A stretch of 45,024 bases of DNA from CAZXIC01 sp964640195 (GCA_964640195.1 CAZXIC010000006.1:1-45024); one strand, 5' to 3'; counted from the first letter of the stretch, positions 34,190-43,561 are shown. Made by a program: numbers and translations. Notes: generated by a model from the letters alone, not told the origin.

Positions 34190-37100
34190 TCAGCTTGCTT
34201 CTTTTACCCTAAACTGCATCCAATCTCTTCTGATTTCCGTGATTTTTTGGACATATTTCACCTTTTCTTTTACATCTGAAAAGCTGCTCAAAGGTAGCTT
34301 CTTCTCCAGCGTGTCGTTCAAGCGCTTTGCAGCACAGCCAATTATATTGTTCCTTTCCTCTTCTTCCAGGTCTTTCTTCCACCAGTCTGCCTCAATTACA
34401 CACCCTTTGATTTTATCAGGCTGCTCCAGCAGCACCGCCATAATCAGTTCCTCGTCAACGTTGTCCTTGTACTGGTCTGCAAAGTATTTGATTATCGCCT
34501 CGTTGTTATTGTACGCAATCGCGTGCTCCTGCTTCACTTCTTCTGTTGGGAAGGGCTTGAGTTCGCCCATTAACAGTTTTACCTTCTCTTCTGCGTAATT
34601 CGTGCAGTCAGTGCTCCAATTGCTTTCAGGCTTCTTTTTAATTGTATCAGTCATTTCCTTGAGGTCGTCTGGTGTCAGCGGCGTCATTGTAACGCTTGTT
34701 TTTCCCTCAATGTTTTTCTTGATAACAATTTTGTAGGGCTGGTGCTTCAAAATCCTTATGTCCTGCAGCACTTCTCTTTCGCCAACAATCTTTCCATCTT
34801 CATCAACAATCTTTAGCAACTCGCTTGTCATCAGTTCTGTTTCGCTCTCAAAAGCCGTTGGACCAATGCCCTCCCAGTAAAGCTTGTAAGCAGCCATTCC
34901 CGCAGCGTTTGCAACCAAACCGCCGAGTACGCCTTTTCCCAAGCTAGCGAAGGACCTGCCCAACTTCCTTGCAAAGCCCGCCTTGGCAAAGCGCTTCACT
35001 ACTTTCGCGCCATCATCGGCAAAGTTGCTGCCGAATTTAAGTATCATCTTTTCCCTGACTTCCTTTTCCAGTGCCTTGGAGATTTGCTTACTGTTCGTTG
35101 AGCCAAAGTGCTCCAAAGCGCGCCTTGTTATGTCATCAGTATTGTTTTTAACCGCCTGATAGAATTTTAGCCTGTCAGCCTCATCAACTATTTTTAACGC
35201 TTCGTTGATATTCAATTTGGGCGCACCCTTCCCCTTTATTTGCTGGGCTTTTTTCATTATTCCAGTATAAATCTCATCCATTTCCCTCATTTTTGGGAGG
35301 TCAGGAGCGCCCTGCAAATTCACGCTTTCACGCAGCTTGTTCCTAAAAGTCTGTGCATTACCAAACTCGTTCCACAGCCTTTCAGTAATCTCACTGTTCT
35401 CGCTTTCAATCGTGGAAATAATCCTGTTTTTAACAAGGTTTTGCAGCTCTTTCCCAGAAGTAACCCCCTCAAGGGTTTCCTTCTGCAGGCTTTCGGTTAT
35501 CTTGTCTGCAATCCTTGTGGTACTGAAAAGCGACTCTGCACTGTTTTTAATTGCATTCCGCAGGCTCCTCAAATTCGCAATATCCTCTGGGGTAGCCGCA
35601 GCCGCAAATATTGTTCCATCTACGACGCCGTCCAGCACTTCATAGATTGAATTCCTGCTCTCGGCAACGCCGGCTGCCGCTGCTCCCCTCATGACCTGCT
35701 GCAGCGGCATGCCTTTCACACCAGACCTCAGCTTGGTAAGCTGTGTTATCCCTGGCTTTTGGAAAAGCATTTCCCTTGCAGCTTTTTTCGAGTTTTTGGT
35801 AATCTCACTTATCAGCTTATTTGCTTCTGTTCTCGGCAGCCCAGCCAGATTCTTTTCCACGTATTCCGTGGCATATTGCTTAAATGCCCCTTCGCCCCAC
35901 CAGCCTGACAAAGCCCTTGCAGATGAAAGCGTCACTGTTTTTTTGATTGAGCTTAAGCCTTGAACCAGGCTCTTTGTTCCAGTGCCTACTACAGCGCTTT
36001 TCCACAGCGTGCCGAACTGCGTTTCCGCTTCCTCCTCGGTGAGGTAAGGCTCTGGCTCTTCTTCCGAAGCCAAATCAAACAGGTCGCCCTGCCCAAGCGT
36101 TCTGCTAGCGCCATTAATTATGTTTGCAATACCGGCTCCAACAGGGCCCAAAACGCTTTTTGCCAAGTCAACAATAAACTCTTTTGCTTCCTTCCCTGTT
36201 TCAAACAGGTCAAGGGCAGCCCAGGTGGCAGGAACCCCACAGTCAAATATCCAGCTTGCCCAAGGCGTTGCCCAAGCAACCGGCGCGCATACAGCAAAAT
36301 ACGCAATCAGCGAGTTGCGCTTGTGCGAAAACAGCTTCTTTTCCTGGCTGCTCAGCCTTGATTTGGGCTCGCCAACAGCAGCAGGACCTCTTTCTGCAAT
36401 CTCTTCTTCCAGTGCGTACAGCCTCCTGAACTTGCCCCAGTCAAGCGTGTCAGGCGGCTCCGGCTTGCCTTTCCAGCCAGGCACCGCAAAGTAGACCTCT
36501 TCTGTATTTTTTCCCATCTCCTTTTCTCTTTCAATAATTTTATTGACCAGTTCCTTTGGATGAATGCCGCAGACCTGCAGTGCAATGCTGTGCCCTGGCT
36601 CAGTAATCCTGTTCGGATAAGCATCTCCATGCGCTATCAGCTCAATGCTTCGCACAACACCTGGCGCCAAGGCAAATTCATCGCTGCCCTTGACGCAGAA
36701 TACGAATTCAGCCATGTAGCGCTTGCCCTCATCAGATTCCTCTTCACCTGCTTCCGCTTTGCTGCCGCTCTTTTTCTTTTTCCCTGCTTCCGCTTTGCTG
36801 CCGCTCTTTTTCTTTTTCCCTGCTTCCGCAAGCTTTACCGCCAGCGAGTTCTTGCTCTCCTGTTCCTCTGCCCTATTTTCCTCCCTAAGCAGCGCTTTTG
36901 CCTCCTTGCCTTTCCTTTCATACTCTGCCTTTTCATAAATCTCAACATACTCAATCCCAGTCCTCGGGTAATATTCAAGGAAGTCTGTTGATATCTGCAC
37001 GCTTTCATCTACCTTGCTTTCAACGTTGAAGTCAACGCACTGCAGCTGCAGGTTGTTGATTCTTATTGCATCATCGCCCTTAATCAGCAAATCGCCGAAC

Positions 37101-40100
37101 AGCTTCTCTATGTCCTTAAAGCTGCGCATTACGATGTACTGCCCTGTTCCATCCTCCCCCCAGCAGTCGTCCTCACCGAACGAGGCTGCCTTGAATGTCT
37201 GCATCGCCTTTGCAATGCTTTTGACCAGCTCCTTGTTTTCCGCTGTAAACGTGTCTGGCACGTGCGCGAAAACAGTTTTCGGCTCATCAGGCTTGCCTGT
37301 TGTGCCAATCTTTAATTTCAGCAGCCCCTGCGATGCATCCCCTTTCACCAGCTTCAGCTTGCTGTTGCTTGCGGCAACCGCAGCAGAATGCCTGCCCTCT
37401 GCTTTCTTGAAAAGCTCTTTTGCAAGTTCCACTGGCAAATCGCCGAATTCCTCTTCGCCTCCTTCAACAGCGCCAGGCCAGGCGTGGTATGACGCAAGGA
37501 TTGTGTAGCCCTCGTCAACAGGCAGGAAGTTAACCACATTCTGCACCTTGTGCAGGCATTCCTCTGTGTCAGCCCTGTCCTGCTCGATGTTGACTGCTAT
37601 GACAAAGTTTCTGCCTTCGCTTGTAACTATTTCCCTGTTCATTACCCTCACTGCGCCCAGTATTTCTACAACGTATTTCCCGCAGCCCTTGAACTCTTTG
37701 CCAAGGTAAACGTTTCCAAAGTTGAATCCGACTGCGCCAATGTCCCTCAGGTCTGCAGCCTGCGGTATTACATCGTAGTTTTTAAGCTCTGTTTTGCTTT
37801 GTTCTTTCAGCTCGTGCAGCAGCGTTTCATAATCCATGAAGTCAAGCTGCACGAAAACAGGGAAAATCTCTGCCCCTATGCCCATCTCGTCAAAAGTGCA
37901 GTGCACCCTCTCTGCTGCACCGCAGCCGAGGTTCACGGCCTGGTGCCCTGCCCTCGTTGCCTTGTCATTTGCAACCTTGATTAAGCTGTCTGCCTTCTTG
38001 ATGATGTATGTTGCAAGCTGCCTTGCATCGCAGTAGCCTTGTGAACAGTCGCTTGAAAGGACAGGGAAGCTCAACTCCCTGAGTTCGTCTGTTTCGCACT
38101 CTTTTATCGCTATCTTCTTTGTTGCCTTGCCCTCTGTTTTGGCAATCAGCTCCCCAAGCTTCAGGGTAACAGTCAAATCGTTTGATTCAATTGCCCTGTT
38201 CTGCGCCACAAGCAAGCCGACGACCCTTAACTTGATTGTCCTGTCCATTTCCTGGGCGCCAATCATCCTCAGGCTGAACACGGCTTCCTGCCCGGGCTGC
38301 ACTGTTATGTTTCCCGGAAACAAAGTGAACTGGTTTGCGCCAACCTTGCCCGGCTTCGTGCCGCCGGTAATCCTGACCGGCTCGCCGCACTTGTTCCTTA
38401 TCCTGATTTCCCTTTCCAGCAACGCATCTGCTTTCCTGCTTGAGAAAAGCATGCTTCCAACAGGCTCTGCCTCAAGGCACTTCATTCCAGTCCAGTTAAC
38501 GGCAACAACAGTTCTTCCCAGATTTGGGTATTGCCTCCCCATTATAACCCCAGTAAAGTAGATGTAGCCCTGCGCAGGGCTTTGCAGTGCCTCTGTTTTA
38601 TCTGTTTCAGCATAAACATAGTGCATTGGCGAAAGCGCTTCGCCTGGAGCCAGCGTAATTCCTGAGGAGTAGTTCGAGTAGCCGTACATCCCGTCATAGT
38701 ATGGGTCGTAACCGTAGTCACCGTATCTTTCGCTTGGGTAATATGGGTCGTAACCATAGTCATCATATATTCCACTGTAGTAGGGGCTGTACCTGTAGTC
38801 ATCGTATCCGCCCCAGGAATAGTAATCAGATGAAGAGAGGCCATTAGCAATGTTCGGGCGTATCTCGGCTGTAATGCCGAAGCGCTTGTAAGCAGTGCTG
38901 TCAATGGCTGCCCTGAAGGCTGTTATCGGCACAGTACCGATGTTCCTGACCTGCAAGGGCGATTGTGCGTAAGCTGCTTCCTCTGCCGCCGCCCTTGCAA
39001 GCCACAGCGTAATTGTCGGCGGATAGCTCAAATTAAACGAGGGGTTCCACAGCTCAACAATTATGTCAATGCTTTTGGCAAGCTGCGGTGACTCAAGCTC
39101 AATTGTGAAGCGCTTTCTCTCCTGCATTGAGTACATTCTCTCAATGCTGTTGCTTGCGGTTATCTTGAGCTTTTCCGTTGCGTCATTGTCAATGCGCAGG
39201 TTCTGCGCGGTTACGGTCAGGTTCGGGTCGTCCTGCAAGGCTTCTACCTTCACGTTCAATGAAAGGGGCGTATCGCAGTCATTCTCCAATTCGATTTCCT
39301 CTGTTGCGCTGCTTCCCTGCCTTCCAATCAGCCTTATCAAGACTTCCTCAGTATCAACGCGCAGGCAGGCTGCATCCAGCTTCTTGTTGTAGTTGATAAC
39401 CAGCTTCGCCCTTGTTTTTGTGGGATAGCTCCCTGCTACCATCCCCTTTACAACCAGCTCAGCTTCGCCGTGCAGGCTTTCCCCGCTTTCCTCATCCAGC
39501 CCAACCGAAACGCTGACTGTTGCCATTGCGTCATTGCCTGCTGCAATCTCTGCCGGCAGTTCAACGCTCACTGTGAACTCTTCCGGGAAGTCTGCTTCCC
39601 TCTCAAGCTCGTAGGAAAGCGCCTCTACGTCCTGCTTCGCGGTGTTGTGGATTCCTACGGTTTCGCTTTTGAAGCGCTCAGCCTGCTTTATGTTCACTTC
39701 TATCGGGCTCTTTATTGAGAGCAGGTTGTCCCTTGAAATGCTTATAAGCAACTCAGTTGTCTTATAGCCAGGCGCGCTTGCAACAACTTTGTAGCTGCCT
39801 GGGTCAAAGCTGTTCTTGAAAAAGTACTCGCCTTGCAGCCCATGCCTTGTTGAGCCGGTTCCAACAATGCTTGCAGCGATTTTTCCGCTGCTGTCTTTCA
39901 GCTGCAGCGTTGCGTTCTGCACAGCATCCCCTGTATCCATCTCCGTTACCGTAACAGTGAAGTCCTGGCCAACGCCAACGTCTTGCGGTGAAACCGTTAC
40001 AGCCAAAAACCTGCTTCTCTCAACATTGAACTGGAATTGCTCGTTCAAAACAATGTCTTCTGCCACGACCTGGCTCTTGATGGCTGCTAAGCCTTCTGCA

Positions 40101-42874
40101 AAGGGCCTGAAGTAAACCCTTACCTTCCTGCTCTGCTCCTGGCTGACACTCAGATTGCTGATTGTAATGCTCGTTCTTGCCGAGTCCGTGCCAGTGCTGA
40201 AGCCAAGCGGGTTGCTTGAAAGCTGCTCCTCTTCGCTGCCTTCCTGCCATTCCAGGTAGCCCTGCCCTCCCAAATCTGTTTGGGCTGGCAGCATTTCCTC
40301 GCTCTGCGGCTGGTCAAAGAAGTTGTCCACCTCGTAGCCAGTGAAGTACAGCTTCGGCCCAGCCTTGTCTGTGTCAAGCTTGATTGTTGCACTCACTGCC
40401 ATTGCTGCACTTAAATCAATTTCCAGGGCGTACAGCTCCTCAGTCATCGGCTTAAACAGCTGCCTCTCGACAAACAAGCCGTTTGGCAGCACAAAGAAAT
40501 AGCTTGTGCAAAGCCCTTCCTCGCAAACAGCGTCGCTTGCGCTTACCATTACTTCCTCACTGATTGTTTCAGCGTACAGCGCTGTCTTTGTTGAGACAAA
40601 CAGTTCTTCGCCAAGCAGTGCGTCAGCAGGCTGCCTGTAGTAATTTCCAGCAATCTCAGCCCAAGCCCTATAGTGCAGTTCAACGCTGTCTGCTGTGATT
40701 GAATTCCTTGCCTGAACCTTTACCCTTACAACGACAGTGTTTGCTGGCTTGCTGAAGTACAACTCAAGGAACTTGTTCAGCTGCCCTGGCGTGCCCTTGT
40801 TTGTTTTGTCCGCTGCCTCGTTTCCAGGCGTTGGCAGGGGCTGGAAGCTTTTCCCAAAAAAATAGCTGCTGGTGGTTGCATCAAATCCAACAATGCCTAC
40901 CTCCTGTGAATCAACAAAAGCAATGTCATCGCTGCCAAGCCTTACGTGAATGCCGCCTTTTTCTATCCCTGTGGGCCAGTTGGTTTCAAACTTGAGCCAG
41001 TAATATTTCCCCGGCACAATGCCTTCAACCTTTTCATCAGCTGCATTGAACACGCCAAGGAAATTTATTTCGGGAGCCAGGCCTTCTGCTGCCTCGCCAA
41101 GTGTCACCTTAACAGTGTCTTTTCCTTCAACGTTCAGCTGCTGGCTGAATGTTCCCCCCTCCTCTGTCATAACCTCAAGGTTTATCTCCTTGTTGCCCCT
41201 GGCATCAAAGTACAGCCTTCCATCTGAAATGTTCCCGTCAAACAGCAATTCCCCTGAAACGCTTTCAATTACCGCAGTGCCGTTTACAGCTTGTCCTTCC
41301 TTGTCAACAATCTGCAGCTCCACTACGCTCACAGGCGTGCCCAGCTCTATAACCATCTGGTTTTCCTTGTTTGCCTCAATCAGCTTCTCGCTGCTCCCAG
41401 AAGCCAAATCCTTTGTTGCGTGCACTACAACAACGCTGCCAATCTTCGGCTTTATTGAAGCATAGCCAGTTATGTCTGTCGACATGCTTGGCACTCCCAG
41501 AGGCAATTCCCTGTCATCAACCATCTCAAAGAAGGTCAGCAGCGCGTTGTTTGCAGCCGCATAGTGTGAATCAAAAACGCTGATGCCAAGGTAGGCGCTG
41601 TTTGTAATGTCTGCAACAGTGAGATGAACATCAGCCTGCTCTGTTTCTGCAACGTTTACCTGCTCCCTTGCTGGCAGGTAGCCGCTTCTGTAGGCTGTTA
41701 CAAAATATTCAACCGGCTCAAGGCTGCTGAACTCAGCGCTGCCGCTAAACCCTGTAACAGTGCTTTCAACCAGATTGCTGTTTAGGTCAAACAGCTGCAC
41801 GGCTGCATCGCTCAGGGGAGTCTGCCCTGCGTAAACGCTTACAACAAGCTTTGTGCCGCCCTTTCTAAGCACAACAGGCCACGGCTCTTCGTCCAAGCGC
41901 AGTGTTTTGCTTTCACCAGTGAGCAGGCTGTCGTAGCGCAAGAAGCCTTCCTTTTGGACAATCAGCCTTACGCTTGTCCCCTTGCTAATGTCAAACAGGG
42001 CTTCGCTGCCTTCAATGGTTCTCTCCTCAACCGGCGTATCGCTGCTCTTGTCAATCACAGTTATTTTTGGGTTATTAACTGCGTTTCCCTCCTCGTCCTC
42101 TACTGTTACAATGAGCTTTGCTATTCCCACCAGGGCGGCTGTGTCAGCGGAGAGCTCTATTGTTGCCAGCTCCCCCTCCAAAAAGTTCCTTGTAGTGTTT
42201 AGCTGCTCATAGCCGTCTGCCTGGATGCTTAACGTTACTGGAATGTCCTCTGCTATGCCAGTAAAGGCTGCCTTGCCTTCGCCATCTGTCACTGTGGTTC
42301 TTGTGAGGCTCTGCCATTCAAGCTGCACGCTGGCGCCTTTTATGGCATCGCCTGTGTCGGCATCAAGCAACTGCAGCTCTGCATCAATTGGCTTGATTTT
42401 CTTCTCTAACTGGATTGAGAGCGAGGCGTCTTGCTTAATGTTGCTTATCTCCTCCTCTGTGCTTTCATAGCCTTCCTTTTCAGCAGAAACAACCAGTTCC
42501 GCCCCGACAGGAATGCCCTGCAATTCAATTGCAGTGCCGCTTGCAATGGTCTTCGGCTGCAATAAGACATTTCCGGCAGTGTCCTTAACGCTTACCTGAA
42601 CTCCTGAAACAGTTTGGCCGAACTGGTCCTGGAAGCTCAGCGTAACGCTTGGGCTGATAGTGTTTCCCACAAAGAGCAAGCCATACAAAAGTGCGATTAC
42701 AAGAACCAACAGTGCAACAGTAACAGGAAAAGCAGGCAAGCCCCTTTCCTCAACGAAGTCGTTGTACCTGTAGACAGGAACCCCTTTCGCGTCCAGAAAG
42801 TCCAGGAGGGCATAGTACTTTTCCTCCAGCCTGCTGTAACCTCCGCTTAGCCTCTCGCCGAACATTTCACTCAT
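34190..42874 (-). CDS. Giant N-terminally anchored modular protein with divergent helical C terminus (paralog A)
   Basis: The largest protein here, 2894 aa. Residues 10-40 carry the family cytoplasmic motif (RLEEKYYALLDFLDAKGVP), 44-68 the transmembrane helix. Carboxypeptidase-regulatory-like domains run to about 600; the middle block has YRAW near 735 and a C-x-x-x-x-C pair near 785. Paired-cysteine domains are near 1168-1205 and 1463-1494, with a Tyr/Asp/Gly-rich insert at about 1346-1406. A CDARQ motif near 1615 marks the start of the region homologous to the C-terminal domain of the other giants, but the sequence then differs: a lysine-rich 12-residue tandem repeat (2018-2042), hydrophobic segments (2185-2265), about 400 residues of charged helices, another hydrophobic stretch (about 2645), and a helical end near 2795-2880 with weak lysozyme-like (SLT) resemblance. 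The start is the ATG at 42874; an ATG at 42865 is also possible. Likely a surface contact or effector-like protein. Confidence 0.93.
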   Translation of the reverse strand: MSEMFGERLSGGYSRLEEKYYALLDFLDAKGVPVYRYNDFVEERGLPAFPVTVALLVLVIALLYGLLFVGNTISPSVTLSFQDQFGQTVSGVQVSVKDTAGNVLLQPKTIASGTAIELQGIPVGAELVVSAEKEGYESTEEEISNIKQDASLSIQLEKKIKPIDAELQLLDADTGDAIKGASVQLEWQSLTRTTVTDGEGKAAFTGIAEDIPVTLSIQADGYEQLNTTRNFLEGELATIELSADTAALVGIAKLIVTVEDEEGNAVNNPKITVIDKSSDTPVEERTIEGSEALFDISKGTSVRLIVQKEGFLRYDSLLTGESKTLRLDEEPWPVVLRKGGTKLVVSVYAGQTPLSDAAVQLFDLNSNLVESTVTGFSGSAEFSSLEPVEYFVTAYRSGYLPAREQVNVAETEQADVHLTVADITNSAYLGISVFDSHYAAANNALLTFFEMVDDRELPLGVPSMSTDITGYASIKPKIGSVVVVHATKDLASGSSEKLIEANKENQMVIELGTPVSVVELQIVDKEGQAVNGTAVIESVSGELLFDGNISDGRLYFDARGNKEINLEVMTEEGGTFSQQLNVEGKDTVKVTLGEAAEGLAPEINFLGVFNAADEKVEGIVPGKYYWLKFETNWPTGIEKGGIHVRLGSDDIAFVDSQEVGIVGFDATTSSYFFGKSFQPLPTPGNEAADKTNKGTPGQLNKFLELYFSKPANTVVVRVKVQARNSITADSVELHYRAWAEIAGNYYRQPADALLGEELFVSTKTALYAETISEEVMVSASDAVCEEGLCTSYFFVLPNGLFVERQLFKPMTEELYALEIDLSAAMAVSATIKLDTDKAGPKLYFTGYEVDNFFDQPQSEEMLPAQTDLGGQGYLEWQEGSEEEQLSSNPLGFSTGTDSARTSITISNLSVSQEQSRKVRVYFRPFAEGLAAIKSQVVAEDIVLNEQFQFNVERSRFLAVTVSPQDVGVGQDFTVTVTEMDTGDAVQNATLQLKDSSGKIAASIVGTGSTRHGLQGEYFFKNSFDPGSYKVVASAPGYKTTELLISISRDNLLSIKSPIEVNIKQAERFKSETVGIHNTAKQDVEALSYELEREADFPEEFTVSVELPAEIAAGNDAMATVSVSVGLDEESGESLHGEAELVVKGMVAGSYPTKTRAKLVINYNKKLDAACLRVDTEEVLIRLIGRQGSSATEEIELENDCDTPLSLNVKVEALQDDPNLTVTAQNLRIDNDATEKLKITASNSIERMYSMQERKRFTIELESPQLAKSIDIIVELWNPSFNLSYPPTITLWLARAAAEEAAYAQSPLQVRNIGTVPITAFRAAIDSTAYKRFGITAEIRPNIANGLSSSDYYSWGGYDDYRYSPYYSGIYDDYGYDPYYPSERYGDYGYDPYYDGMYGYSNYSSGITLAPGEALSPMHYVYAETDKTEALQSPAQGYIYFTGVIMGRQYPNLGRTVVAVNWTGMKCLEAEPVGSMLFSSRKADALLEREIRIRNKCGEPVRITGGTKPGKVGANQFTLFPGNITVQPGQEAVFSLRMIGAQEMDRTIKLRVVGLLVAQNRAIESNDLTVTLKLGELIAKTEGKATKKIAIKECETDELRELSFPVLSSDCSQGYCDARQLATYIIKKADSLIKVANDKATRAGHQAVNLGCGAAERVHCTFDEMGIGAEIFPVFVQLDFMDYETLLHELKEQSKTELKNYDVIPQAADLRDIGAVGFNFGNVYLGKEFKGCGKYVVEILGAVRVMNREIVTSEGRNFVIAVNIEQDRADTEECLHKVQNVVNFLPVDEGYTILASYHAWPGAVEGGEEEFGDLPVELAKELFKKAEGRHSAAVAASNSKLKLVKGDASQGLLKLKIGTTGKPDEPKTVFAHVPDTFTAENKELVKSIAKAMQTFKAASFGEDDCWGEDGTGQYIVMRSFKDIEKLFGDLLIKGDDAIRINNLQLQCVDFNVESKVDESVQISTDFLEYYPRTGIEYVEIYEKAEYERKGKEAKALLREENRAEEQESKNSLAVKLAEAGKKKKSGSKAEAGKKKKSGSKAEAGEEESDEGKRYMAEFVFCVKGSDEFALAPGVVRSIELIAHGDAYPNRITEPGHSIALQVCGIHPKELVNKIIEREKEMGKNTEEVYFAVPGWKGKPEPPDTLDWGKFRRLYALEEEIAERGPAAVGEPKSRLSSQEKKLFSHKRNSLIAYFAVCAPVAWATPWASWIFDCGVPATWAALDLFETGKEAKEFIVDLAKSVLGPVGAGIANIINGASRTLGQGDLFDLASEEEPEPYLTEEEAETQFGTLWKSAVVGTGTKSLVQGLSSIKKTVTLSSARALSGWWGEGAFKQYATEYVEKNLAGLPRTEANKLISEITKNSKKAAREMLFQKPGITQLTKLRSGVKGMPLQQVMRGAAAAGVAESRNSIYEVLDGVVDGTIFAAAATPEDIANLRSLRNAIKNSAESLFSTTRIADKITESLQKETLEGVTSGKELQNLVKNRIISTIESENSEITERLWNEFGNAQTFRNKLRESVNLQGAPDLPKMREMDEIYTGIMKKAQQIKGKGAPKLNINEALKIVDEADRLKFYQAVKNNTDDITRRALEHFGSTNSKQISKALEKEVREKMILKFGSNFADDGAKVVKRFAKAGFARKLGRSFASLGKGVLGGLVANAAGMAAYKLYWEGIGPTAFESETELMTSELLKIVDEDGKIVGEREVLQDIRILKHQPYKIVIKKNIEGKTSVTMTPLTPDDLKEMTDTIKKKPESNWSTDCTNYAEEKVKLLMGELKPFPTEEVKQEHAIAYNNNEAIIKYFADQYKDNVDEELIMAVLLEQPDKIKGCVIEADWWKKDLEEEERNNIIGCAAKRLNDTLEKKLPLSSFSDVKEKVKYVQKITEIRRDWMQFRVKEAS
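36749..36828 (-). repeat. 36-base tandem repeat, two full copies and a partial third
   Basis: Units at 36749-36784 and 36785-36820 are identical, followed by eight matching bases. They encode the 12-residue unit G-K-K-K-K-S-G-S-K-A-E-A in giant protein A. The perfect identity points to recent expansion, and the length is likely to vary between strains. Confidence 0.9.
38658..38837 (-). repeat. Tyr/Asp/Gly-rich low-complexity coding insert in paralog A
   Basis: About 60 residues with repeated D-Y-G-Y-D-P-Y-Y-like units (for example YGDYGYDPYYDGMYGYSNYS) interrupt a beta domain. It parallels the Tyr/Gly-rich inserts of paralog B but is acidic. The DNA contains the near-repeated ATGGGTCGTAACC motif at about 38702-38714 and 38743-38755, consistent with slippage growth. 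Confidence 0.8.
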
Positions 42875-42891
42875 TCACTCTATTACTATGC

Positions 42892-42900
42892 CTAATTAAT
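42892..42900 (-). promoter_or_regulatory. TATA box of giant gene A
   Basis: The minus strand reads AATTAATTAGG about 22-31 bases upstream of the two candidate start codons (42874, 42865), so the transcript would be leaderless or nearly so. A second A/T-rich element (TTTATATAAAGG on the minus strand) lies at about 42925-42937. The 99-base gap to the archaeosortase gene holds nothing else. Confidence 0.45.
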
Positions 42901-42973
42901 TTTCTGCCCTAACTAATATATTAACCTTTATATAAATGAATTTAAATTACTCTAAATAAGGGTTTTCCCTTAT

Positions 42974-43537
42974 TTAAACTTTTTTCTCCTTGCTTGACTG
43001 CTTAAACTCCCCTCGCACAGCCCAGTAGAACCATGCAATGTACAGCACTGCAATCGTCAAAAACAAGAAGGTGCGGAACAGCACGTTGTGCGTGAAGCTG
43101 ATGAGCGAGATATCGCTTGTTCCAAGAATCAGCATTGCGGTAACTATTATGCGCACGTAGTTGAATGCGATTGTTGTAAGCCCTGCTGCAGCTGCACCAA
43201 ACAGGCGCTTTTTCCATGCAATTCCAACTGATGCAACTATTGCAGAGACAATTATCAGCGTTTCCATTACGCCGGTGCACAACTCGCTTATCTCAATTTG
43301 AGGCCCGGCTTCCAGTGAAATAATTGCTGTTTCGCCCGCTTCCACACTCCCGCTGTAACCTGCGCCCTGCAAAAAAGACAGGACATTGTTTGCGACGAAC
43401 AATTCAATTGCTTGAATCGGAAAAAGCGCTTCCACCGCAAGGGAAGCTGCAAGGTAAGCGAGGAGAAAGTAGAGCACAAACCGCCCTGTTTTTACCGCGT
43501 CCTGCCTTTCAAAGCTGAAACGCAACGGCTGAAGCAT
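42974..43537 (-). CDS. Archaeosortase/exosortase family transpeptidase
   Basis: A 187-aa integral membrane protein with about five to six helices. The archaeosortase triad is intact: Cys87 in E-L-C-T-G, Arg129 in F-N-Y-V-R, and His150 in F-T-H-N. Enzymes of this family cut a C-terminal sorting signal (motif, helix, basic end) from exported proteins and transfer the protein to a lipid or other anchor outside the membrane. The specific subtype cannot be set from sequence alone. The ATG at 43537 has AGGTG at 43544-43548 as ribosome-binding site 6 bases upstream. It is the first minus-strand gene before the giant array, but none of the giant proteins, nor the 749-aa protein, has a proper sorting tail, so its substrates are probably elsewhere in the genome. 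Confidence 0.93.
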   Translation of the reverse strand: MLQPLRFSFERQDAVKTGRFVLYFLLAYLAASLAVEALFPIQAIELFVANNVLSFLQGAGYSGSVEAGETAIISLEAGPQIEISELCTGVMETLIIVSAIVASVGIAWKKRLFGAAAAGLTTIAFNYVRIIVTAMLILGTSDISLISFTHNVLFRTFLFLTIAVLYIAWFYWAVRGEFKQSSKEKKV

Positions 43538-43561
43538 TTCTCACACCTGTTTTGAATAAAG

